Positions 1 to 6,968 of a stretch of DNA of 12,370 nucleotides are shown here, piece after piece. Origin of the DNA: an uncultured Clostridia bacterium (GTDB taxonomy: Bacteria; Bacillota; Clostridia; Lachnospirales; Anaerotignaceae); the NCBI GenBank assembly GCA_958420075.1, contig CATZIM010000027.1, positions 1 through 12,370 of the forward strand, in the 5' to 3' direction. The position numbers were made by a program, and so were the translations under genes. The stretch's first letter is position 1. Each line of letters opens with the position of its first letter. Under the pieces are notes generated by a model. It searched no databases and had not been told where the DNA came from. It saw only the letters and a program-made list of their open reading frames with translations.

Positions 1-671
1 TACTGCCTATCGAAAACAGCTCTGCAGGCTCTGTGACAGAAGTTTATGACCAGATGATGCGTCATAAATTCCATATCGTCAGAAGTCTGAAACTCCACAT
101 TAATCATGCGCTGTTGGGAAAACACGGCGCAGATTTCTCCAACGTCAAAGAAATTATTTCCCACGAACAGGCTTTGAGCCAGTGCAGTGAATTTTTAAAA
201 TCCCTGCCTCATGTGAAAGTGACTGTATTTGAAAATACAGCTACAGCTGCAAAATATGTGGCAGAATGTGATCGGGATGATATTGCAGCCATCTCTTCTC
301 CTGAATGTGCAAAACTCTATGGCTTGCAGGTGATGAAAAACGACATCCAGAACAACCAGAACAACTACACACGCTTCATCTGTATCGCAAAAGATATGGA
401 AATTTATGCCGGTTCCAATAAAATCAGCCTGATGCTGTCTGTTTCCCACCATCCTGGTTCTCTGTATCGGATGCTGGGGAAAATTGCGGCAAAAGGCATC
501 AATTTGTCCAAACTGGAAAGCAGACCCATTCCCGGAAAAGACTTTGAATTCCGTTTCTATTTCGATATGGAAGCTTCTGTCTATTCCAAAGACGTTATTA
601 CGCTCTTGAAAGACATGGAATTTTCCGCAGAGCAGTTCTCATTCCTTGGCTGCTATTCCGAAATCGTTTAA
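1..671 (+). CDS. pheA: Prephenate dehydratase (C-terminal part, cut at left edge)
   Basis: Converts prephenate to phenylpyruvate in cytosolic phenylalanine synthesis. The frame is open from base 3, and the first in-window residues, LPIENSSAGSVTEVYD, match the conserved family block, so the real start lies upstream of the window; the GTG at 33 is internal. Other visible marks are HEQALSQC (around 162-185), the TRF motif (369-377) that is a catalytic signature of the family, and a C-terminal ACT domain (about 423-650) with GSLY (456-467) and ESRP (516-527), which correspond to the GALV and ESRP phenylalanine-binding motifs. Feedback inhibition by phenylalanine is therefore expected. Whether a chorismate mutase domain is fused at the N-terminus cannot be seen. 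The TAA stop overlaps the AAGGAGG ribosome-binding site of aroQ, so the two genes are probably co-transcribed and translationally coupled. Confidence 0.95.
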   Translation, partial: LPIENSSAGSVTEVYDQMMRHKFHIVRSLKLHINHALLGKHGADFSNVKEIISHEQALSQCSEFLKSLPHVKVTVFENTATAAKYVAECDRDDIAAISSPECAKLYGLQVMKNDIQNNQNNYTRFICIAKDMEIYAGSNKISLMLSVSHHPGSLYRMLGKIAAKGINLSKLESRPIPGKDFEFRFYFDMEASVYSKDVITLLKDMEFSAEQFSFLGCYSEIV

Positions 672-684
672 GGAGGCATTGTAA

Positions 685-1122
685 ATGAAAGTATTGGTTA
701 TCAACGGTCCCAATCTGAATATGCTGGGGATTCGTGAAAAGAATATTTATGGTACAGAAACCTATATGGATCTGAAGAATATGATTCATGACTATTGCCA
801 GAAGGAAGGCATCGAGGTGGATATTTTCCAGTCCAACCATGAGGGTGCGCTGGTGGATCATATCCAGACAGCTTACTTCAATGGAACCGACGCCATTGTC
901 ATCAATCCGGCGGCGTACACCCATACCAGTGTGGCAATATTAGACGCTTTGAAAGCAGTGAATCTGCCAGCGGTTGAAGTGCATCTGTCTGATGTGAAAA
1001 GCAGAGAGGATTTCCGCCAGATTTCTTATGCAGGGATGGCTTGCGAAAAGACCATCATTGGCAAGGGATTTCAGGGGTATATCGAAGCGCTGGCATATTT
1101 AAAAGATAAATATCAGAAATAA
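685..1122 (+). CDS. aroQ: 3-dehydroquinate dehydratase, type II
   Basis: Dehydrates 3-dehydroquinate to 3-dehydroshikimate, the third step of the shikimate pathway, in the cytosol; type II enzymes are small dodecamer-forming proteins. At 145 residues it has the normal length. The family signatures are present in order: NGPNLNMLG (7-15) followed by R17, the catalytic tyrosine Y22 on the flexible lid, FQSNHEGALVD (48-58), NPAAYTHTS (74-82), and the catalytic histidine H100 in EVHLSD, followed by R111 in REDFRQIS. The ATG at 685 is chosen because an AAGGAGG site (670-676) lies 8 bases upstream. It sits 13 bp after pheA and precedes an aminotransferase, consistent with one aromatic amino acid operon. 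Confidence 0.97.
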   Translation: MKVLVINGPNLNMLGIREKNIYGTETYMDLKNMIHDYCQKEGIEVDIFQSNHEGALVDHIQTAYFNGTDAIVINPAAYTHTSVAILDALKAVNLPAVEVHLSDVKSREDFRQISYAGMACEKTIIGKGFQGYIEALAYLKDKYQK

Positions 1123-1144
1123 TATTCAAGCATTACAAAAGATA

Positions 1145-1158
1145 GATGCGAAAGCATC
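1145..1158 (+). other. Small perfect hairpin with GNRA loop between aroQ and the aminotransferase
   Basis: GATGC-GAAA-GCATC forms a 5-bp stem closed by a GAAA tetraloop in the 61-bp gap after aroQ. No U-tract follows, so it is not an intrinsic terminator, and it does not cover the next ribosome-binding site (AAGGGAGAG, about 1169-1178). It may be an mRNA-processing or stability element, or chance. Confidence 0.4.
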
Positions 1159-1183
1159 GGAATTTACGGAAGGGAGAGATGTT

Positions 1184-2371
1184 ATGATTTCTCAGAAAAT
1201 GAAGCAGATGGTAGAACAGAGTGCGGCCATGAGTGCCATGTTTACAGAAGGCAAACGATTGGCAGCTATTTATGGAGCAGAAAACGTATATGACTTTGGC
1301 ATTGGCAATCCCAATGTAAAAGCACCTGCATCTGTCAATGCAACCGCCATTGAAATTTTGCAGAATATGGATTCTTTGAAGATACATAGTTATACAGACA
1401 GCAGTGGTATCCCTTCTGCAAGAAAAGCCATTGCGGAAAGTTTGAATCGCCGTTTTGGTACAAATTATGACGAAAGCAATCTGGTCATGACCGTTGGGGC
1501 GGCCGGAGGGCTGAATGTAATTTTGAAAGTCCTTTTGGATGCAGGGGATGAAGTGCTGACTTTTGCCCCTTACTTTGGAGAATATGACAATTATGTGATG
1601 AATGTGGGCGGCGTACTCCACCCGGTTCCACCCAATCCGCCGGATTTTCTGCCGGATGTAGATGCCTTGTCTGCCTACATCACAGCGAAAACAAAGGCAA
1701 TCATCATCAACTCTCCTAACAATCCCACTGGGGTTATTTATGACGCGGAAACTCTTGAGAAGATTGCGGCGGTTTTGCGACAGAAAGCTGCGGAATACGG
1801 TACCGACATTTATATCATTGCCGATGAACCATACAGGGAGTTGGCTTATGATGGCGTAGAAGTGCCTTATATCCCCAATTTCTATGAAAATACTATCGTG
1901 GCATACTCTTTCTCCAAATCTCTGTCATTGCCGGGGGATCGTATCGGATATCTGGTCATTCCCTCCACTGTATCGGATTTTGTGGAAGTTTCCATGGGGG
2001 CTGCTATTGCAAACCGTGTTTTGGGCTTTGTCAACGCACCTGCGTTGCAGCAGATGGTGGTGGCAAAATGCTGTGAGGAAACCACAGATGTGGCGTTTTA
2101 CAATGCAAACAGAGAAGTGCTGTATAATGCTTTGCAGGAATACGGCTATACCTGTGCGAAACCCCAGGGGGCATTTTATCTGTTTGTGAAGGCTTTGGAG
2201 GACGATGACAAGGCTTTCTGCGAAAAGGCGAAAGAATACCGTTTGCTGGTGACACCGGGAAGCGCCTTTGGCTGCAAAGGATATGTGCGGATTTCCTATT
2301 GCGTGTCACGGGAAACCATTGAAAATTCCCTGCCGTCATTTAAGGCATTGGCAGAATCCTATAAAAAATAA
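1184..2371 (+). CDS. PLP-dependent class I/II aminotransferase (aspartate/aromatic type)
   Basis: A fold-type I aminotransferase of 395 residues, the usual length of the class I/II family. Visible marks are NSPNNPTG (176-183), DEPYRE (214-219, cofactor-binding Asp and Tyr), and SFSKSLSLPGDRIGY (242-256) with K245 as the expected Schiff-base lysine and R253 as the expected cofactor phosphate ligand. R369 in GYVRISY corresponds to the arginine that holds the substrate carboxylate. The substrate cannot be read from sequence. Its position after pheA and aroQ suggests phenylpyruvate or another aromatic keto acid (inference), but an aspartate or general role is equally possible. The ATG at 1184 follows a good AAGGGAGAG site. 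The gene is the last of its unit, and a strong terminator begins 14 bp after its stop codon. Confidence 0.9.
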   Translation: MISQKMKQMVEQSAAMSAMFTEGKRLAAIYGAENVYDFGIGNPNVKAPASVNATAIEILQNMDSLKIHSYTDSSGIPSARKAIAESLNRRFGTNYDESNLVMTVGAAGGLNVILKVLLDAGDEVLTFAPYFGEYDNYVMNVGGVLHPVPPNPPDFLPDVDALSAYITAKTKAIIINSPNNPTGVIYDAETLEKIAAVLRQKAAEYGTDIYIIADEPYRELAYDGVEVPYIPNFYENTIVAYSFSKSLSLPGDRIGYLVIPSTVSDFVEVSMGAAIANRVLGFVNAPALQQMVVAKCCEETTDVAFYNANREVLYNALQEYGYTCAKPQGAFYLFVKALEDDDKAFCEKAKEYRLLVTPGSAFGCKGYVRISYCVSRETIENSLPSFKALAESYKK

Positions 2372-2385
2372 AAATCATTTTTGTG

Positions 2386-2417
2386 AAAGATACTGTTTTC
2401 GGACAGTATCTTTTTTT
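2386..2417 (+). terminator. Rho-independent terminator after the aromatic operon
   Basis: AAAGATACTGT (2386-2396) pairs perfectly with ACAGTATCTTT (2403-2413). A further U-G pair closes a UUCG tetraloop (2398-2401), and the T-run continues to 2417. It lies 14 bp after the aminotransferase stop codon and separates the aromatic unit from the dcw operon. Confidence 0.93.
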
Positions 2418-2618
2418 GTGCAAAAGGAAGGCGGGGGCGTTTCTGTTTTCGTTTTGAAGGGGTTTTTTGCCATCAGTGGAGGCTGGTGGTGGGTGGAGCG
2501 GCCCAAATGGGGTGGAGGAAGGAAAAATGTGGTAACGGTGGAAGGCGAATATGTGAAAAAACCTTGAAAAATCGGCATTTTCTGAAGAAAAAAAGAAGAA
2601 AAAAAGAGGCCGTAGGAC
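2418..2618. other. Non-coding spacer upstream of mraZ, G/A-rich on the + strand
   Basis: No credible gene is seen here. Open frames crossing it on either strand encode low-complexity peptides without ribosome-binding sites. The + strand has a cluster of short G-runs at 2478-2518 and becomes almost purely purine around 2584-2609. There is no tRNA, riboswitch core or mobile-element end that I can recognise. Confidence 0.6.
2584..2605 (+). repeat. Tandem 11-bp A-tract repeat upstream of the mraZ promoter
   Basis: GAAGAAAAAAA occurs twice head to tail (2584-2594 and 2595-2605). The two A7 tracts are 11 bp apart, about one helical turn, and lie at roughly -66 to -49 relative to the predicted start near 2654. 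Phased A-tracts in this position are known to bend DNA or act as UP elements for RNA polymerase; that role is inferred here. Confidence 0.6.
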
Positions 2619-2647
2619 TTGTTTTTTTATGACGGTTATATTACAAT
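2619..2647 (+). promoter_or_regulatory. Predicted sigma-A promoter of the dcw operon
   Basis: TTGTTT (2619-2624, -35) and TACAAT (2642-2647, -10, five of six consensus) are separated by 17 bp, with a T7 run inside the spacer. Transcription would start near 2654, giving a leader of about 78 nt for mraZ. The TATATT at 2637-2642 is a poorer -10 choice because the spacing would be only 12 bp. Confidence 0.65.
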
Positions 2648-2681
2648 GTGGTTAGTAGTGGCGAAAAGTGGCTGAAAAGGG
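2647..2681 (+). promoter_or_regulatory. Putative MraZ operator: 10-bp-spaced GTGG direct repeats
   Basis: GTGG recurs at 2648, 2658 and 2668, with a degenerate AGGG at 2678, exactly 10 bp apart; the unit consensus is AGTGGCNGAA. MraZ of E. coli is known to bind TGGG repeats separated by 5 nt, and mollicute MraZ binds AAAGTGK repeats of the same 10-bp period. The array begins directly after the -10 box and overlaps the predicted start site, so autorepression by MraZ is the likely function (inference). Confidence 0.7.
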
Positions 2682-2716
2682 AGCAAAATTTGCGAATTGG
2701 CATAGTGAAGGGTGAA

Positions 2717-2724
2717 AGGTGGTG
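2717..2724 (+). promoter_or_regulatory. mraZ ribosome-binding site
   Basis: AAGGTGGTGA matches the anti-Shine-Dalgarno complement AAGGAGGTGA with a single mismatch and stands 7 bases before the ATG at 2732. This fixes the start that gives the canonical MFMGEYQH N-terminus. Confidence 0.75.
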
Positions 2725-2731
2725 AGACAAG

Positions 2732-3163
2732 ATGTTCATGGGGGAATACCAGCATTCCATTGATGCAAAAGGAAGATTGATCGTACCTGCCAAGTTCCGT
2801 GACGGACTGGGCGAACATTTTGTGGTCACCAAAGGCCTGGATAACTGCCTGTTTGCTTATCCTCAGGAAGAATGGAAGATCTTTGAGGAAAAACTCAAAC
2901 AGCTTCCTCTGACCAGCACCGGTGCCAGAAAGTTTGTCCGCTTTTTCTTCGCGGGAGCTGTGGAATGTGATCTGGATAACCAGGGGCGTATCATTCTTCC
3001 TTCCAATCTGCGGGAATATGCCGGACTGAAAAAAGACATCGTTTCCATCGGTGTCAACAACCGTATTGAAATTTGGAACAAGGAAAATTGGAAAGAATAT
3101 AACGAAGAAGAAAATTTCATCAGCAACGATCTGGCTTTTGAAATGGAAAATCTGGGCATTTGA
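2732..3163 (+). CDS. mraZ: MraZ transcriptional regulator
   Basis: MraZ is a DNA-binding, ring-forming protein that regulates the dcw operon it heads. The 143 residues hold two AbrB-like (SpoVT-AbrB fold) halves, each with the conserved DxxGR signature: [13 protein letters not shown] (11-23) and [13 protein letters not shown] (82-94). FFAGA (72-76) links the halves and IEIWNKENW (102-110) is the usual C-terminal block. The N-terminus [15 protein letters not shown] is textbook. A 10-bp-repeat array just upstream is its likely own target. It is followed after 27 bp by rsmH, as in most Bacillota. Confidence 0.98.
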   Translation: MFMGEYQHSIDAKGRLIVPAKFRDGLGEHFVVTKGLDNCLFAYPQEEWKIFEEKLKQLPLTSTGARKFVRFFFAGAVECDLDNQGRIILPSNLREYAGLKKDIVSIGVNNRIEIWNKENWKEYNEEENFISNDLAFEMENLGI

Positions 3164-3190
3164 TGCGGCAGAAAAAAAGGAGTGTTATTA

Positions 3191-4129
3191 TTGGAATTTC
3201 ATCATGTTTCCGTTCTGCTGCAGGAATGTATCGACGGACTTTGTATTCGACCTGACGGCATTTATGTAGACGGTACCACTGGCGGCGGCGGTCATTCGCT
3301 GGAAATCGCAAAGCGGATCACCACCGGCAGACTGATCTGTATCGATCAGGATCTCAATGCCCATGCGGCTGCAAAAGAGCGACTGAAAGATCATTTGGAC
3401 AAGATCACTTTTGTACATGACAATTTTGGAAATATCGGTTCTATATTGGACGAGCTTGGTATTGACCGTATTGATGGCATGCTTATGGATATTGGCGTAT
3501 CTTCTCATCAGCTGGATGAGGCGGAACGTGGTTTCTCCTATCAGCAGGACGCGCCTTTGGACATGCGTATGGATGCCACAAAGCCTTTCAGCGCTTGTGA
3601 TGTGGTCAATACATACAGCGAAGCCGATTTGGATCGCATCATTTTTACTTATGGTGAAGAACGTTGGGCAAAACGCATTGCGCAGTTTATTGTGGCAGAG
3701 CGTGCTAACGAGCCCATCGAAACCACCGGAGAACTGGTGGATGTCATCAAAAAAGCTGTGCCAAAGGGTGCCAGAAAAGACGGCCCCCATCCGGCAAAGC
3801 GTACGTTTCAGGCAATTCGTATTGAAGTCAATGGAGAACTGGATGTGCTGGAGAGAGCCATCGACCAGGCGGCGCACCGCTTGACAGAAGGCGGCAGACT
3901 CTGCATCATTACATTCCATTCTCTGGAAGACCGTATTGTAAAAGAAGCATATCGCAGACAGGAAAATCCCTGCATCTGTCCGCCGCAGTTTCCTGTTTGT
4001 GTCTGCGGGCGGAAACCTGTTGGCAAGGTGATTACAAGAAAACCAATTGTGCCATCCAAAGAGGAACTGGCAGAAAACCATCGCTCCAGAAGTGCGAAAC
4101 TGCGTATTTTGGAAGGATTGGGAGAATAA
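3191..4129 (+). CDS. rsmH: 16S rRNA (cytosine-1402-N4)-methyltransferase
   Basis: RsmH (MraW) uses S-adenosylmethionine to N4-methylate C1402 in the decoding centre of 16S rRNA. With a TTG start at 3191 the protein is 312 residues and begins [12 protein letters not shown], the family's normal N-terminus. An AAAGGAG site (3176-3182) lies 8 bases before it; a GTG at 3182 overlaps that site and is not a plausible start. Visible motifs are the SAM loop [11 protein letters not shown] (26-36), [10 protein letters not shown] (100-109), DAPLDMRMD (120-128), [11 protein letters not shown] (204-214) and TFHSLEDR (241-248). Four cysteines in [12 protein letters not shown] (261-272) form a cluster that is usual in this family. 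The stop is 18 bp from the ftsL start. Confidence 0.97.
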   Translation: MEFHHVSVLLQECIDGLCIRPDGIYVDGTTGGGGHSLEIAKRITTGRLICIDQDLNAHAAAKERLKDHLDKITFVHDNFGNIGSILDELGIDRIDGMLMDIGVSSHQLDEAERGFSYQQDAPLDMRMDATKPFSACDVVNTYSEADLDRIIFTYGEERWAKRIAQFIVAERANEPIETTGELVDVIKKAVPKGARKDGPHPAKRTFQAIRIEVNGELDVLERAIDQAAHRLTEGGRLCIITFHSLEDRIVKEAYRRQENPCICPPQFPVCVCGRKPVGKVITRKPIVPSKEELAENHRSRSAKLRILEGLGE

Positions 4130-4147
4130 AAAACAGAGGTGTCGGCT

Positions 4148-4687
4148 ATGGCAGCAAAACCGGGAAAAGAGAATAAAAGAAATGCCTACAAAGGCTCTTA
4201 CTATACATATGGCAACGTAGCATATGAACTGCAGCCGGATTATGCACCCTATTACGAAGACGATAAGAAACAGCAGGAAGCCAAAGAGGCGATTCGGCAG
4301 GCAGCGGCGGAACGCAGAGAAAACCGCGTGCATGCGGCACATGTCTGCATGGTTATGCTGCTGATCTTTGCGGGATGCATCGCTATTATGGGCGCAACGG
4401 TTATCGTAAAAAATCAAGAGGTGCAGATTCGAGAAAAGAAAGACGAGCTGGCAACGCTGAAATCGCAGAACGCGATTTTAGAAGCGGAACTTGCGGAACA
4501 GATAGATCTGGAATACATCAAGCAGGAAGCCATCAATCGACTGGGGATGGCAGAACCGCAGCCTTATCAGATTGTATATATTGATGTTCCAAAAGACAGC
4601 TATACCATTCAGTATGCAGCTGATGAAGTGGTGGAGGAGGAACCTTCCTTCATTGCATCCATATTGAATTTATTTAAAAAGGATTGA
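4148..4687 (+). CDS. ftsL: FtsL-like cell division protein (single TM, coiled coil)
   Basis: A 179-residue bitopic membrane protein in the ftsL position. It has a long cytoplasmic N-terminus (1-62), one transmembrane segment (about 63-87), then a heptad-like coiled coil (about 88-120, KNQEVQIREKKDELATLKSQ) and the block DLEYIKQEAINRLGMAEP (120-137), typical of FtsL/DivIC septum-formation proteins. In the known system FtsL joins DivIC/FtsB and DivIB/FtsQ and activates the division PBP, which is the next gene here. The N-terminus is odd: it is longer than in B. subtilis FtsL and rich in tyrosine (eight between 13 and 36). The ATG at 4148 is preferred because AGAGGTG (4135-4141) lies 6 bases before it; a GTG at 4139 overlaps that site. 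Sequence alone does not separate FtsL from DivIC-like proteins, so the name rests partly on position. Confidence 0.85.
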   Translation: MAAKPGKENKRNAYKGSYYTYGNVAYELQPDYAPYYEDDKKQQEAKEAIRQAAAERRENRVHAAHVCMVMLLIFAGCIAIMGATVIVKNQEVQIREKKDELATLKSQNAILEAELAEQIDLEYIKQEAINRLGMAEPQPYQIVYIDVPKDSYTIQYAADEVVEEEPSFIASILNLFKKD

Positions 4688-4692
4688 TGTAA

Positions 4693-6951
4693 ATGAGAAA
4701 ATCTAACGGGGGAATAAAGGCAAATGGAAGATTTGCTTTTATTCTCTTTGCCTTTTTTGCGGCATTTGCGCTCATGCTTGGCAGAGTGCTGTATATGAAA
4801 GTTGTTCATGGCGCGGAGTATGAAGCGGCGGCAAAGAACCAGCAGATCAACCGCTATGACATTACCATCCCGCCCAACAGAGGCAGTATTTTGGACCGGA
4901 ACAATCAGGTTCTTGCCATCAGTACCACCGTGTATAACGTGGCACTGGACTCTTTGCAGCTGGCAGAGGTGGCAGAACAGTATCCTGAAGAACAGGAAAA
5001 GACATTGACAACCCTTTGCGAATATTTCCCGGAACTGGATTACAACACATTGAAACAGTATGTGACTGTAAATCCGGAAACAGGGGAACTTTACATGAAC
5101 AACCACTGGAAGTATCTGGTGAAGGGCATTGAGCGCAGTGTGAAAGAAGAACTGGAAGCTATGAACCTCAAAGGCGTCTACTTTGAAAAAAGCAGTCAGC
5201 GCTCTTATCCGTTGAACAGCTCCGCCTGCCATCTGGTTGGTTTTACCCGTGGTGATGCCCAGTGGGGACTGGAAGGATATTACAACAGCTATATGGAAGG
5301 AACACCAGGCCGCTCCTTTATCCTTTACAATGGCGCAGATTCCGTTGTCCATCAGGATTATGACGCAAAAGATGGGGATACCATTATCACCACCATCGAC
5401 TATAATATCCAGAAGATTGCGGAAGAAGTGGTAGCGGAAACAGCAGCAGAATGGCCCGCGAAAAACGTGGCAGCTATGGTTATGGACCCCTATACCGGTG
5501 AAATATATGCCATGGCGGAATCCCATTCCTTCGATTTGAATAATCCAAATGAAATTCCCGAATGGGAAACAGATACCAAATATACAGAAAACTGGGATCA
5601 GCTCAGCAGTGAAGAACAGCTGGAATACCTGAATACCATGTGGAAAAACTTCTGTGTCAGCGATACCTATGAACCTGGGTCTATTTTCAAACCCATGCTG
5701 GTAGCAGCTGCGCTGGAGGAAGGTGTTATTACGCCAAACTCCACTTTCCAGTGTAATGGGTATACAGATATCGGTGGCTACCGGATCAAATGTCACTTGG
5801 TGAGTGGTCACGGAAATATCAATGTAGAACAGATTATGGCGCAGTCCTGTAACATGGGCGTTATCCAGATTGCAAATCTGCTGGGCGCAGATAAATTCTA
5901 TGAATACCAGAGAGAATTTGGTTTCGGTGATTATACTGGCATTGACCTGCCCGGGGAAGCAGCTGGTCAGCTCCATAGCAAAGAAAGTATTGGCCCTACA
6001 GAATTGGCAACCATGTCCTTCGGTCAGACATTCAACTGCACCAGCATTCAGGTCATTGCAGCATTCTCTTCTTTGATCAACGGAGGTAATCTGGTGAAAC
6101 CCCATGTGGTATCTCAGATTGTGGATGCCGATGGCAATGTGGTGCTGGAAAATGATACAGAAGTGGTACGTCGTGTTATTTCTGAAAAAACATCTGCATA
6201 TATGCGGACAGCGCTGAAAGCTACTGTAGAAAATGGTCTGGCAAAGAAACTGGAAATCGATGGTTATTCCATCGGCTGTAAAACAGGTACTGCACAGCAG
6301 GGTTCCCGTGAAACAAATGATTTGTGGACACTGAGTAACATGTCTTACTTCCCTGCGGAAAATCCGAAATATATCGTATTTACTGTTATCAATCAGCCCA
6401 GTGATTATGTGGAAGGTGTGCAGACACCTACACCCATGACCAAAAAACTCATCGAAGGCATCATCAAATACGACAACCTGGAACCTACACAGCCTGTAGA
6501 AGATGAAGCAAATCTGTCTCAGAATAAAACAGTGACGGTTGCTGATTATACAGATAGTGTCATCTTTGATGTTATCGGTGATTTGGATGCAAAAGAACTG
6601 ACTTATAAAGTAGTGGGCAACGGCAATACCGTTGTAAATCAGGTGCCGAAAGGCGGAACCACTGTGGATGTAGGCAGTGAAGTCATCCTATATGTGCAGC
6701 GTTCCGAAGAAGATACTGGTACCGTTAGTGTGCCGAACGTCGTTGGCAAAAACTATGAACAGGCAGAAACCACGCTGACAAATGCAGGCTTTACTGTGGC
6801 ATTTGAAGGGGATCAATCGGGAACTGTCACCGCACAGGACCCTAAGTATGGTGTATCTGTAGCCAAGGGAAGCGAAGTTATGCTGACCCTTGAAATTCCA
6901 GAAGAAACAGATACATCTACAGATACAACGGGTACGCAGACGACGCAATAA
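4693..6951 (+). CDS. pbpB: Class B penicillin-binding protein with two PASTA domains (PBP2B/FtsI-like)
   Basis: A monofunctional D,D-transpeptidase that cross-links septal peptidoglycan on the outer face of the membrane. In order, the 752 residues show a short cytoplasmic tail, a membrane anchor (about 13-35), a PBP dimer domain starting near RGSILDRN (63-70), the transpeptidase domain, and two PASTA domains (about 613-670 and 678-735). Active-site motifs are SIFK (330-333, catalytic S330), SCN (385-387) and KTG (530-532). Two PASTA domains and the place directly after ftsL match B. subtilis PBP2B, so the division role is assigned by analogy. Extra cysteines C354 and C367 lie between the first two motifs. 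The C-terminus is a low-complexity Thr/Asp tail (EETDTSTDTTGTQTTQ). The ATG at 4693 has a weak AAAAAGGA site and starts 5 bp after the ftsL stop, so coupling to ftsL is likely. Confidence 0.93.
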   Translation: MRKSNGGIKANGRFAFILFAFFAAFALMLGRVLYMKVVHGAEYEAAAKNQQINRYDITIPPNRGSILDRNNQVLAISTTVYNVALDSLQLAEVAEQYPEEQEKTLTTLCEYFPELDYNTLKQYVTVNPETGELYMNNHWKYLVKGIERSVKEELEAMNLKGVYFEKSSQRSYPLNSSACHLVGFTRGDAQWGLEGYYNSYMEGTPGRSFILYNGADSVVHQDYDAKDGDTIITTIDYNIQKIAEEVVAETAAEWPAKNVAAMVMDPYTGEIYAMAESHSFDLNNPNEIPEWETDTKYTENWDQLSSEEQLEYLNTMWKNFCVSDTYEPGSIFKPMLVAAALEEGVITPNSTFQCNGYTDIGGYRIKCHLVSGHGNINVEQIMAQSCNMGVIQIANLLGADKFYEYQREFGFGDYTGIDLPGEAAGQLHSKESIGPTELATMSFGQTFNCTSIQVIAAFSSLINGGNLVKPHVVSQIVDADGNVVLENDTEVVRRVISEKTSAYMRTALKATVENGLAKKLEIDGYSIGCKTGTAQQGSRETNDLWTLSNMSYFPAENPKYIVFTVINQPSDYVEGVQTPTPMTKKLIEGIIKYDNLEPTQPVEDEANLSQNKTVTVADYTDSVIFDVIGDLDAKELTYKVVGNGNTVVNQVPKGGTTVDVGSEVILYVQRSEEDTGTVSVPNVVGKNYEQAETTLTNAGFTVAFEGDQSGTVTAQDPKYGVSVAKGSEVMLTLEIPEETDTSTDTTGTQTTQ

Positions 6952-6968
6952 CCAAACCCAAAGAAAAC

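Noticed and set aside
988..993. AroQ has Asp after HLS where Asn is common
   Set aside because: I believe Asp occurs at this place in other bacterial type II dehydroquinases, and all catalytic residues are intact.
2268..2567. Possible 99-residue gene across the aminotransferase end and the intergenic region
   Set aside because: It begins inside the aminotransferase in another frame, reads through the terminator hairpin, and yields a low-complexity Gly/Trp/Lys peptide.
4139..4147. GTG start for ftsL nine bases upstream
   Set aside because: The GTG is part of the AGAGGTG ribosome-binding site; the ATG at 4148 has proper spacing.
3188..4417. Open frame of 409 codons on the minus strand opposite rsmH and ftsL
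   Set aside because: It spans two confirmed genes and their junction, has no start signals and no protein-like domains.
4609..6105. Open frame of 498 codons on the minus strand opposite pbpB
   Set aside because: It is fully antisense to a clear PBP gene, has no family motif or ribosome-binding site, and its composition (rich in Cys, His, Phe, Ile) is that of a codon-bias shadow.
6907..6948. Repetitive ACAGATACA-like bases at the end of pbpB
   Set aside because: They encode a simple Thr/Asp tail after the last PASTA domain; no regular tandem repeat or further function is visible.
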